Assembly (NCBI GenBank): GCA_021851465.1
Contig: JAJZDL010000019.1
Span: forward strand, 1-21,594
Length of the DNA stretch: 21,594 nt
From: Acidobacteriota bacterium
GTDB taxonomy: Bacteria; Acidobacteriota; Terriglobia; Terriglobales; Acidobacteriaceae
Direction of reading: 5' to 3'
In this document: positions 1-6,172 of the stretch, one piece after another
How the letters are laid out: every line of letters begins with the position of its first letter
How positions within the stretch are numbered: the first letter of the stretch is position 1
The notes under the pieces: model-generated
Told to the model about the DNA's origin: nothing
Databases searched by the model: none
The model's input: the letters and a program-made list of their open reading frames with translations, nothing else
Translations under genes and position numbers: made by a program

Positions 1-56
1 AAAATAAGCGCAACCACGGCGATTGCCAGCAGAGTGGCTGTGAGGACTCGTTTCAT
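1..56 (-). CDS. Partial N-terminus of a secreted or membrane protein
   Basis: An ATG on the minus strand at 56 opens a frame that stays open to the left edge. It encodes about 18 residues, MKRVLTATLLAIAVVALI. The short basic start followed by a hydrophobic run has the form of a signal peptide or first membrane helix. No strong Shine-Dalgarno sequence is visible upstream, so the start is tentative. The gene is divergent from the cold-shock gene. Too little is present to assign a family. Confidence 0.5.
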   Translation of the reverse strand, partial: MKRVLTATLLAIAVVALI

Positions 57-366
57 ATGCAAAGATCAGGACCTACAGCAGGATACATGCTCACGCCGCG
101 GTACGTCGCCTGCCCGTCGTATAGGCAAGCGAATAAATCCGACAACCCGATCTGACCTGCGTACAGCCGCCCGTATCGCGTCGGTTCAATCCGCCTTCAG
201 CCATCGGCCCCGCCGCCCTCCGCCGGCATCCCGGCCTGCAATGCACTTATCGCCTCACCTCACTGCAGCCGGGAAAACAACCCGCGGATAACCATTCTCC
301 CCACACTCGGCGTCCTACTACATTGTCCCGGCAGATGCGGCCGGTCAATCAACTGCGGGCCTAAGC
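57..366. other. Gene-free stretch upstream of the cold-shock gene
   Basis: This 310-base gap separates the divergent partial gene at the left edge from the cold-shock gene. I see no convincing ORF, RNA gene or repeat. It presumably holds the promoters and the cold-shock mRNA leader, but I could not identify a clear promoter. Confidence 0.4.
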
Positions 367-372
367 AAGGAG
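367..372 (+). promoter_or_regulatory. Ribosome binding site deciding a TTG start
   Basis: AAGGAG lies 8 bases before the TTG at 381. It supports TTG rather than the GTG at 372 as the start of the cold-shock gene. Confidence 0.75.
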
Positions 373-380
373 TGTATAAA

Positions 381-683
381 TTGGCACAATATAAGGGTAC
401 GGTGAAGTGGTTCAACAACGCGAAGGGCTTTGGCTTCCTGGGGTGCGAAGGCGGGGCGGACGTATTCGTTCACTACAGTTCCATCCAGAGCGATGGCTAC
501 AAAAGCCTCAAGGAAGGCGACGAGGTCGAGTTCGACATCGTCCAGGGCAGCAAGGGGCCGCAGGCGGATCATGTAGTGCGCACCGGTAGCGGGGCACAGC
601 CGCCTGCCACCGCTGTTCAGGCAGCGGCTGCGGTACACTCCGCGGCGCAGCACACATCCCCTCCGCCTGGAGACCCGTCCTAG
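381..683 (+). CDS. Cold-shock domain protein (CspA family)
   Basis: This is a small single-stranded nucleic acid binding protein of the CspA family, which acts in the cytoplasm as an RNA chaperone. The cold-shock domain fills residues 1-67: KGTVKWFNNAKG leads into the RNP1 motif KGFGFL (15-20) and RNP2 VFVHY (28-32), followed by LKEGDEVEFD. I chose the TTG at 381 because AAGGAG at 367-372 lies 8 bases upstream and it gives the usual MAQ-KGTVKW start. A GTG at 372 is in frame but overlaps the ribosome binding site. At 100 residues the protein is longer than the usual 65-70. The last 30 residues are a low-complexity Ala/Pro/Gln/Ser tail without a recognisable domain. The gene is monocistronic and converges on the next gene across a large hairpin. 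Confidence 0.93.
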   Translation: MAQYKGTVKWFNNAKGFGFLGCEGGADVFVHYSSIQSDGYKSLKEGDEVEFDIVQGSKGPQADHVVRTGSGAQPPATAVQAAAAVHSAAQHTSPPPGDPS

Positions 684-719
684 AACACTGAACCCTGCAC
701 AGCGGATATTGCGGGGAGA

Positions 720-758
720 GCCACGCACCGCCTCGCACTCGGCGAGGCGGTGCGTGGC
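720..758. terminator. 16-bp perfect hairpin between convergent genes
   Basis: The arms at 720-735 (GCCACGCACCGCCTCG) and 743-758 are perfectly complementary and enclose a 7-base loop. The hairpin lies between the convergent ends of the cold-shock gene and the GT87-type gene. There is no T tract on either side, so it may be an unusual bidirectional terminator or an mRNA-end stabiliser rather than a classic intrinsic terminator. Confidence 0.5.
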
Positions 759-874
759 GCATATTCCTGCGTTCATCCGTGCGATTGCAGCGAACTTTAT
801 CCGCTGCACGCTGCGGGCGTACGCCTGCGTTCTCGCCGGCTCCTTCCGCTCAACGTAAAACGGCCGCCCCTCCC

Positions 875-2233
875 CTATAGCAAAGGCGCTCCACCGCCGA
901 CAGAAGCGTCGTTCCCTTCCCCACCCTGTCGCAGCAACAACCCAAGCAGAAGCAACGCGCCAAAGTACATGTAGCTCTGTAGCACATTGGCCACCGGGAC
1001 CGCCGCCAAAAAGTTGAACGGCGAAAGAAAGTCCGCGATCGGAATAAACGCCAGCGCCAGCTTCCACGCGCTGCCCGCCCCTCCCCGATACTCGCCGAAC
1101 CACAGCCACACGAAGAGCGGCAGCAGCACGCCGTAGTGGTGCTCCCACGCCATCGGCGTGGCAATCACCGAGACCACCGTAATGGCCGCCAAGTCTGCCA
1201 TCCCGCCCGAACGCGCGCGCCACGGATACGCCAGCGCCAGCAGCACCAGCGCCACCGTTGTGGCCAGCGTTACGGCGTAGATCCACGGCACAAATGGCGG
1301 ATACACATACGGGTGATACGGCAGGTTCTCGCCGTTGAAGATGGCGCGGTTCAGCAACCCGAAGATCGACTGGTTCGCGTAGTGCGACTGCGCCTTCCGG
1401 CTCAGCCCTGCCAGCACGCCCAGGTAGTCCAGGTTGTTGCGCACGCCAAAGACCGCCAGCGAGGCCGCGCCACCGATTGCCAACGTCGCCACGCCCACCG
1501 CCAGCGTGCTCCATCGGCGTCGCAACGCCGCCCACAGCAGCAGCAGGCCGAACTGCGGCTTCACCATCGCCAGCAGCGCCATCATCGCGCCCGCTGGCCG
1601 GTCCCTGCCCTCGATCCAGAACAGGGCCAGCAGCGAAAACACGAGGTCCAGAAATATCTGCGCCTGCCCCAGCGAGAACGCCAGCGTAATGGGCATAAAG
1701 AAAAACGCACCCAGCGCGGTCGCCAGCACAGCCCGCCAGCTCAACGCGCTCCTGCCCGGCGCGGTTCCCGGTGCAATCTTCGCCGCAAGCAGGATCTGCA
1801 ACGCGACTACCCCAACCACAGCAAGCCACGACGCAACCATCAGTGCGCGCAGCACCGCCGCATCGCTCATCCCCCCCTGCTTCATCCACAGCAGCGGCAG
1901 AATCGACGTCAGCGGGTAGATCAGCGTGTCGTACAGCTTCGCCTGGTAGATCGGCAGGCCCGGATGCGCCAGAAAGTAGTTCACCGAGCCGAGCATCGGC
2001 GTCCACGAGTCGGTGAACTGGTGGAAGTGGAAGAAGTCCCGGTAGCGCACCCGCATCTCTTCCACGCCGGTATGAAAGACAAAGTGCGCCACCAGCTTGA
2101 ACCCGGCGTTCGCCGCCAGGATATTGAGCAGCACAAACAGCAGAAGCCTGCGATCGCTCCTGTGCGGCACAGCCCCTCCATTCGCCGCCCCATCAGCCGC
2201 CATGCCCACGCTCTGCCGCCCTCCGCATCCCAT
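875..2233 (-). CDS. GT87-family (DUF2029-like) membrane glycosyltransferase
   Basis: This polytopic inner-membrane protein of about 452 residues has many hydrophobic helices and the features of GT87/DUF2029 enzymes. That GT-C family uses polyprenyl-phosphate sugars; characterised members are mannosyltransferases. Visible marks are the first helix (about 30-45), an acidic extracytoplasmic stretch (RYRDFFHFHQF, 64-73), SLGQAQIFLDL (187-197) and a KPQ motif in AMVKPQFGLLLLW (222-234). The frame is open up to 2341, but those extra codons run through an inverted repeat and look non-genic. The ATG at 2233 is therefore preferred and the ATG at 2203 is also possible. The stop is at 875-877. It follows the YihY-like gene on the same strand, separated by that inverted repeat, so co-transcription is uncertain. 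Substrate and acceptor are unknown. Confidence 0.8.
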   Translation of the reverse strand: MGCGGRQSVGMAADGAANGGAVPHRSDRRLLLFVLLNILAANAGFKLVAHFVFHTGVEEMRVRYRDFFHFHQFTDSWTPMLGSVNYFLAHPGLPIYQAKLYDTLIYPLTSILPLLWMKQGGMSDAAVLRALMVASWLAVVGVVALQILLAAKIAPGTAPGRSALSWRAVLATALGAFFFMPITLAFSLGQAQIFLDLVFSLLALFWIEGRDRPAGAMMALLAMVKPQFGLLLLWAALRRRWSTLAVGVATLAIGGAASLAVFGVRNNLDYLGVLAGLSRKAQSHYANQSIFGLLNRAIFNGENLPYHPYVYPPFVPWIYAVTLATTVALVLLALAYPWRARSGGMADLAAITVVSVIATPMAWEHHYGVLLPLFVWLWFGEYRGGAGSAWKLALAFIPIADFLSPFNFLAAVPVANVLQSYMYFGALLLLGLLLRQGGEGNDASVGGGAPLL

Positions 2234-2291
2234 TATCGCAATCCCGTTGCGCCCCGCCTTCGCGTTCTGGCGCGCAAGCTGTCGTGCAGCG

Positions 2292-2339
2292 GCGGCACTC
2301 CCACCCTTCGGGGTTTCTTGCGAAGCGTGGGAGTGCCGC
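2292..2339. repeat. Near-perfect inverted repeat (REP-like or terminator)
   Basis: The arms at 2292-2310 (GCGGCACTCCCACCCTTCG) and 2321-2339 match at 18 of 19 positions around a 10-base loop. The repeat sits just after the YihY-like gene and before the GT87-type start, on the minus strand. It has no T tract. It resembles the dispersed CCCACCCTT-type repeats of Terriglobia genomes (from memory), and could also terminate the upstream transcript. Confidence 0.65.
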
Positions 2340-2384
2340 AAAACAGCGGGCAGCCCGGTAAGGACATGCGGGTGCCGTAAGATT

Positions 2385-3464
2385 TTACCTGTGCGCGGAC
2401 CTGTCGCCGAAGTGGGCCTCTACCTGGGCGTTGAAGTGTACATTGAACTCGGCCCCGCAGAGAAAGCTCAGAGAGACGATGTAGAGCCAGAAGAGCAGTG
2501 CGATGCCCGCGCCCAGAGGCCCGTAGACCTCCGAGTAGTTGGTGAAGCGTGTCACATACCAGCCGAAGCAGAGCGTCGAAGGGAACCACAGAGCGGTGGC
2601 AAGCACCGCGCCGGGCAAGCTGGTCCACCACCGGCTCGCGGTGCCGGCCGTAGCAGCCGACGGCGTTCGCAACAGCCTGGTGGCGCGTTCATCCGGGACA
2701 CCCAGATGATAGAGCAGAGCGATCAGTCCGACGCTTGCTCCGAGCGCGAGCACCCAGCGCAGCAGCAGTGCGATGACGTAAATCGGCGCGCGCACCTGCG
2801 GGCCGATGCTGTAGAGCAACCATTGGGTGACGGAGTGCCCGAAGACTACCACCAGGCTGGCCGCGGCCAGAGGTACCAGCGAGACGAAGACCAGCTCGAA
2901 GGCGCGGAGGCGTCGTTGCCAGAAACTCCAGGTGTGGTGCGGCCTGGAACTGGCGCGCCGCAGGCCCTCCATCAGCGTGGCGATAACGTTCGACGCACCG
3001 GCAAAGCTCACCACGCCGGCACCAATCAACGCGCGCACCGAGTGGGCGTGCCGGGGCGCATTTTCAAACGTCGCATCCAGCATCAGGCTGACGCTCGGTG
3101 GCAATACCCGGTCGAAGAAGTCGGCGAGTTGGAAGCGCACCGGCGCGGTGTCCGGCAGTAGCCCGATCACCGCGGCAGCGACGATCAGCGCCGGAAACAG
3201 CGCCACGATGGCCGAGTAGGCAGTGGATTGGGCCAGGTTCAAACAGTCGTGGCCGAGCACGCTGAGCAGGGTCTTCTTGGCGGATCGAGCAAGCACCGCG
3301 TACCAGCGCAACAGGCTCTTGATCTCAACACGCCGCGTGGATGAGTGCGCGGTTGCAGCCGATACGCTGGGGTGCGAAGGCGAAGAATCTCGCACAGATG
3401 CGGGTGCGGACGGCGCGTCCCGCTCCGAGCGCGGTTCTGGGCCGCCCGCGCTCAGATCTTCCAC
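2385..3464 (-). CDS. YihY/BrkB family (UPF0761-type) inner membrane protein
   Basis: This is a 359-residue polytopic membrane protein of the YihY/virulence factor BrkB family, once misnamed RNase BN. Its role is poorly defined. After a roughly 45-residue Ser/Pro-rich polar N-terminus come the conserved elements: NLAQSTAYSAIVALFPALIV (about 76-95), a central LLYHLGVPDE-type loop, and the signature YGPLGAGIALLFWLYIVSL (314-332) followed by GAEFN (337-341). The start is a GTG at 3464 that overlaps the end of the thioredoxin gene by 13 bases, with GGAAG directly upstream, so translation is probably coupled. A later internal start is possible because the first 45 residues are not conserved-looking. 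The stop is TAA at 2385-2387. Confidence 0.85.
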   Translation of the reverse strand: MEDLSAGGPEPRSERDAPSAPASVRDSSPSHPSVSAATAHSSTRRVEIKSLLRWYAVLARSAKKTLLSVLGHDCLNLAQSTAYSAIVALFPALIVAAAVIGLLPDTAPVRFQLADFFDRVLPPSVSLMLDATFENAPRHAHSVRALIGAGVVSFAGASNVIATLMEGLRRASSRPHHTWSFWQRRLRAFELVFVSLVPLAAASLVVVFGHSVTQWLLYSIGPQVRAPIYVIALLLRWVLALGASVGLIALLYHLGVPDERATRLLRTPSAATAGTASRWWTSLPGAVLATALWFPSTLCFGWYVTRFTNYSEVYGPLGAGIALLFWLYIVSLSFLCGAEFNVHFNAQVEAHFGDRSAHR

Positions 3465-4039
3465 TCTTCCAGAAACCCGGTAACCGATGAGGCATCCATG
3501 TGGCTCATATTGTTGAACTCACCCGTCTTTTGCGCATACAGGATCCTGCCGTCTGCGTTGAGAACGGCCAGCGCGGGCACGCCGCGAGCGATGGGCACTC
3601 CATAACGCGCTGCAACATCCAGGTTCGCATCCATCTGCCCAATCCAGATATGAACCAGTACAAAGTTCTGATCGAGCAACGCCGCGTTGGGGGGCTGGTG
3701 AAGGTACAGGTCGAGAACCTGGCAATCGGGGCACCAGTCGCCGCCAAAGTTCAGAAGGACCCGCTTCCGCTGCTTCTTTGCCTCGGCCAGCGCAGCCGCA
3801 ATGTCGGCGCGAGGGTCGGCCGTCTCCGAGTAGATGTGCCTCGGCGAGAAAAATGGCTGCGCCCCAACCGACTGCGCCGCAACCGGCGCGACAGATACGG
3901 CGGCGCGATGGCTGCTCCACAAAAAGGCCAGCACAATCGACACAAGTGCGATCGCGGCAAGGCCAATGACAGGCGCGATTCCGCCCGGAGCGGCTTTACG
4001 CGGCACAGCTTGCTTCCGGTTCGGCGTGCGGGTCGGCAT
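3452..4039 (-). CDS. Membrane-anchored thioredoxin-fold protein
   Basis: This 195-residue thiol-disulfide protein has a single N-terminal membrane anchor (about 21-41, GIAPVIGLAAIALVSIVLAF). A linker of about 40 residues leads to a thioredoxin-like domain. The redox motif is WCPDC (102-106) in VLLNFGGDWCPDCQVLDLYL, and the cis-proline region is GVPALAVLNADG. It probably acts on the outer face of the membrane in thiol reduction or oxidation. I chose the ATG at 4039 because AGGAG lies 7 bases upstream. The frame continues to 4222, but that extension is Arg/Pro-rich and not protein-like. It is the first gene of a pair with the YihY-like gene, which it overlaps by 13 bases. Its substrate is unknown; the motif alone does not separate reductase from oxidase. 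Confidence 0.85.
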   Translation of the reverse strand: MPTRTPNRKQAVPRKAAPGGIAPVIGLAAIALVSIVLAFLWSSHRAAVSVAPVAAQSVGAQPFFSPRHIYSETADPRADIAAALAEAKKQRKRVLLNFGGDWCPDCQVLDLYLHQPPNAALLDQNFVLVHIWIGQMDANLDVAARYGVPIARGVPALAVLNADGRILYAQKTGEFNNMSHMDASSVTGFLEEWKI

Positions 4040-4206
4040 GGGTCTGCTCCTCGTTCTCGTCCTGCTCTGCGTTCGGGGCGCCCTGCGCGGCTTCGGACGG
4101 TGCAACCGCTCACTCCACACCGACACCCGCGCGGCAGAGTCCGCGTGGGGGCTGCCTCCATCATGCACGAGGCGATGCCCGTAAGGCAAAGCCCGCCGCC
4201 GCCGCT

Positions 4207-4301
4207 CCCATGCTTCCGGCACAGGTTCGCCGTCTTCACCCAGCCTCTCCCTGCTTCAGCATCCCGATGATCTGCTCTTCCGTGTACCGGCTCTTCTTCA
4301 T
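4207..4301 (-). pseudogene. IS3-family transposase OrfA, N-terminal fragment, frameshifted
   Basis: The ATG at 4301, preceded by an AGGGAG ribosome binding site, encodes MKKSRYTEEQIIGMLKQGEA and one Gly, then meets TGA. In the next frame VKTANLCRKHG follows at once. Joined, this is the start of the helix-turn-helix OrfA transposase subunit of IS3-family elements (typical form: MKKSRFTEEQI...AGAKTADLCRKHGIS). One inserted base breaks the frame. Homology ends after RKHG, so most of OrfA and all of OrfB are missing. It is a dead remnant between metK and the thioredoxin gene. Confidence 0.82.
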
Positions 4302-4370
4302 CGTCAGCTCCCTCGCTTGGATTGCGAGAGAACTCCAGTTCCGGCTGGTAGGATTTCCGGGGGCAGGTCA
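4207..4370 (-). mobile_element. Remnant of an IS3-type insertion sequence (left end)
   Basis: Upstream of the OrfA fragment on the minus strand the sequence starts TGACCTGCCCCCGGAAATCC at 4370. I read this as a likely left terminal inverted repeat of an IS3-family element, which usually start with TG and carry a C-rich tract. The outer limit is an inference: no right end and no target-site duplication were found in the window. Confidence 0.5.
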
Positions 4371-4434
4371 AACCCAAACCCCGCGCCCACAAGCGTTCTA
4401 TTGGGCCGCTCTCAGTTCGGCATCTCCACCCACG

Positions 4435-4465
4435 AAAAACGGGCAGACTCCGAAGAGTCCGCCCG
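4435..4465 (-). terminator. Rho-independent terminator of metK
   Basis: Read on the minus strand, CGGGC and GACTC arms pair around a TTCG-containing loop (4440-4465), with one A/C mismatch, followed by TTTTT (4439-4435). It lies about 30 bases past the metK stop codon. Confidence 0.85.
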
Positions 4466-4496
4466 CCGATCCAACGCGCGATCTCCCCGCGAGATC

Positions 4497-5672
4497 TTAC
4501 TTGGCTGCAACCGCCTCTTTCAGCCCGGCTCCGGCCCGCAGCGCCGCGGCCTTGTCCGTCGCCTCCCAGGTGAACTCCTTGCCCTCGCGCCCGAAGTGCC
4601 CGTATGCTGCAGTCGCCTTGTAGATCGGCCGCCGCAGGTTCAGGCTCTCGATGATGGCCTTCGGCGTCAGCAGGAAGTTCGCCCGCACCAGCGCCTCCAG
4701 CTTGTCCTCGTCCACCTTGCCCGTACCGAAGGTGTCCACCAGCACGCTCACCGGCTCGGCCACGCCGATCGCATACGCCAACTGCACCTCGCAGCGGTCG
4801 GCCAATCCACCCGCGACGATGTTCTTCGCCACATAGCGCGCCATGTATGCCGCTGAGCGGTCCACCTTGGTCGGGTCCTTGCCGCTGAACGCGCCGCCCC
4901 CGTGCCGCCCCATGCCGCCGTAGCTGTCCACGATGATCTTCCGTCCCGTCAGCCCGGTGTCGCCCATCGGCCCGCCGATCACAAACCGTCCCGTCGGGTT
5001 GATGTGGTACTTTGTGCCCGCGTCCAGCAGCTTCGCCGGGATCACCGCCTGGATCACATGCTTCAGAATGTCGGCGCGCAGCTCCTCGTTGCTCACCGTC
5101 TCCGCATGCTGGGTCGAGATCACCACCGCATCCACCCGCACCGGCTTCTGGTTTGCGTCGTACTCCACCGTCACCTGGCTCTTGCCGTCCGGCCGTAGAT
5201 ACGCCATCAACCCAGACTTGCGCACCTCCGATAGCCTCTTCGTCAGCTTGTGCGCCAGCGAGATCGGCACAGGCATCAGCTCCGGCGTCTCGTTCGTCGC
5301 ATACCCAAACATCATGCCCTGGTCGCCCGCCCCACCCGTGTCCACACCCATCGCGATGTCGCCCGACTGCTTGTTGATCGTCGAGATCACAGAGCAGGTA
5401 TTCGAATCGAAGCCATACAAAGCGTTGTTGTAGCCGATCGCAGCCACCGTCCCGCGCACGATGCTCTGGAAGTCCACATAGGCCTGCGTCGTGATCTCCC
5501 CGGCGATCACCACCAGTCCGGTGCAGGTCAGCGTCTCGCACGCCACCCGGCTGTACGGATCCTGCTCCAGACACGCATCCAATATCGCATCCGATATCTG
5601 GTCGGCTATCTTGTCCGGGTGCCCCTCGGTCACGGATTCACTTGTAAATAAAAATCGGTCGCGTTTCGCCAA
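4497..5672 (-). CDS. metK: S-adenosylmethionine synthase
   Basis: MetK joins ATP and L-methionine to form S-adenosylmethionine, the main methyl donor, in the cytoplasm. The 391-residue protein is full length for the bacterial family. Clear marks are the N-terminal SESVTEGHPDKIADQISDA (11-29), with the catalytic His in GHPDK, the hexapeptide GAGDQG (114-119) and the phosphate-binding nonapeptide GGGAFSGKD (258-266). The start is TTG at 5672, with GGAGG 7 bases upstream. The stop lies just before a strong terminator, and a good promoter sits about 40 bases upstream of the start, so this is a single-gene unit. No frameshift or missing key residue was seen. Confidence 0.98.
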   Translation of the reverse strand: MAKRDRFLFTSESVTEGHPDKIADQISDAILDACLEQDPYSRVACETLTCTGLVVIAGEITTQAYVDFQSIVRGTVAAIGYNNALYGFDSNTCSVISTINKQSGDIAMGVDTGGAGDQGMMFGYATNETPELMPVPISLAHKLTKRLSEVRKSGLMAYLRPDGKSQVTVEYDANQKPVRVDAVVISTQHAETVSNEELRADILKHVIQAVIPAKLLDAGTKYHINPTGRFVIGGPMGDTGLTGRKIIVDSYGGMGRHGGGAFSGKDPTKVDRSAAYMARYVAKNIVAGGLADRCEVQLAYAIGVAEPVSVLVDTFGTGKVDEDKLEALVRANFLLTPKAIIESLNLRRPIYKATAAYGHFGREGKEFTWEATDKAAALRAGAGLKEAVAAK

Positions 5673-5714
5673 TACTCTGCCTCCATCTCGTCCGTAATTT
5701 GCTCTTACACTATT

Positions 5715-5743
5715 ATTCTACCCGTATCCCGAAACCAGGGCAA
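5715..5743 (-). promoter_or_regulatory. Sigma-70-type promoter of metK
   Basis: On the minus strand TTGCCC (5743-5738) and TAGAAT (5720-5715) are spaced by exactly 17 bases, matching 4/6 and 5/6 consensus positions. Transcription would start near 5708, giving a leader of about 35 bases. A 7-bp dyad (CCGTATC at 5722-5728, GATACGG at 5745-5751) spans the spacer and -35 box and could be an operator. Confidence 0.55.
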
Positions 5744-5751
5744 AGATACGG

Positions 5752-6112
5752 CGTCATTCGGCGCCAACCCGGCCTCAAACCGCTACATTATGCATCGACT
5801 GGCATCCGTTGCGCATTGCGGTCGCCGTCTAAGAACCTGTCCAGAAACAGTTCTTCTCACCGAAGATTTACAGATTGTCATTCCAACCATAGCCTTCTTT
5901 TAGGCTGTCATTCCGACCGCAGCCTCCTTTAAAACTTGTCATTCTGAGCGCAGCCTTCTTTATGAATTGTCATTCTGAGCGCAGCGAAGAATCCCCGTAT
6001 CTCGTCGTTGCTTGTCTCCTCGTTGAGCGCTGGTCCTATAGTTTTTTGGACAGCACCTAAGCCAGTCGAGATGAACTGCCAGGCGCAGTCCAATTCTGCC
6101 GCGCCCAGGCAT
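5752..6112. other. Gene-free repeat-bearing gap upstream of metK
   Basis: No ORF of credible quality was seen between the metK promoter and the terminator of the TonB-dependent receptor gene. The main content is the tandem repeat array at about 5876-5992. The rest shows no RNA gene or clear regulatory element. Confidence 0.5.
5876..5992. repeat. Degenerate tandem repeat, about 31-bp period, four units
   Basis: The core TGTCATTCnGAnCGCAGC recurs with starts at 5876, 5906, 5937 and 5968, so the periods are 30, 31 and 31 bases. Units are joined by CTTCTTT/CTCCTTT-like spacers. The last unit continues into GAAGAATCCCC. The same family appears in two other gaps of this window, near 19652 and 20861. 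Confidence 0.8.
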
Positions 6113-6150
6113 TAAATAGAAACGGCACTGCCGATAAGGGCAGCGCCGTT
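6113..6150 (-). terminator. Terminator of the TonB-dependent receptor gene
   Basis: On the minus strand AACGGCGCTGCC pairs with GGCAGTGCCGTT around a 6-base loop (6121-6150), with one G/T pair, and is followed by the T-rich TCTATTT. It lies about 23 bases after the stop codon. Confidence 0.8.
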
Positions 6151-6172
6151 CCTTGCATGAAGGTTGGAAACG

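Noticed and set aside
345..2006. Long minus-strand frame of 553 codons across the cold-shock gene and the GT87-type gene
   Set aside because: It is a shadow frame rich in Gly/Ala/Arg without domains. The overlapping frames carry clear CspA and GT87 features.
3751..5574. Long minus-strand frame of 607 codons across metK
   Set aside because: It is a GC-driven shadow of metK. Only a short part near 4207-4300 has meaning, as the second frame of the IS3 OrfA remnant.
5876..5992. CRISPR-like array
   Set aside because: Period and unit number look tempting, but the repeats are degenerate, the spacers resemble each other, the same core occurs elsewhere, and there are no cas genes.
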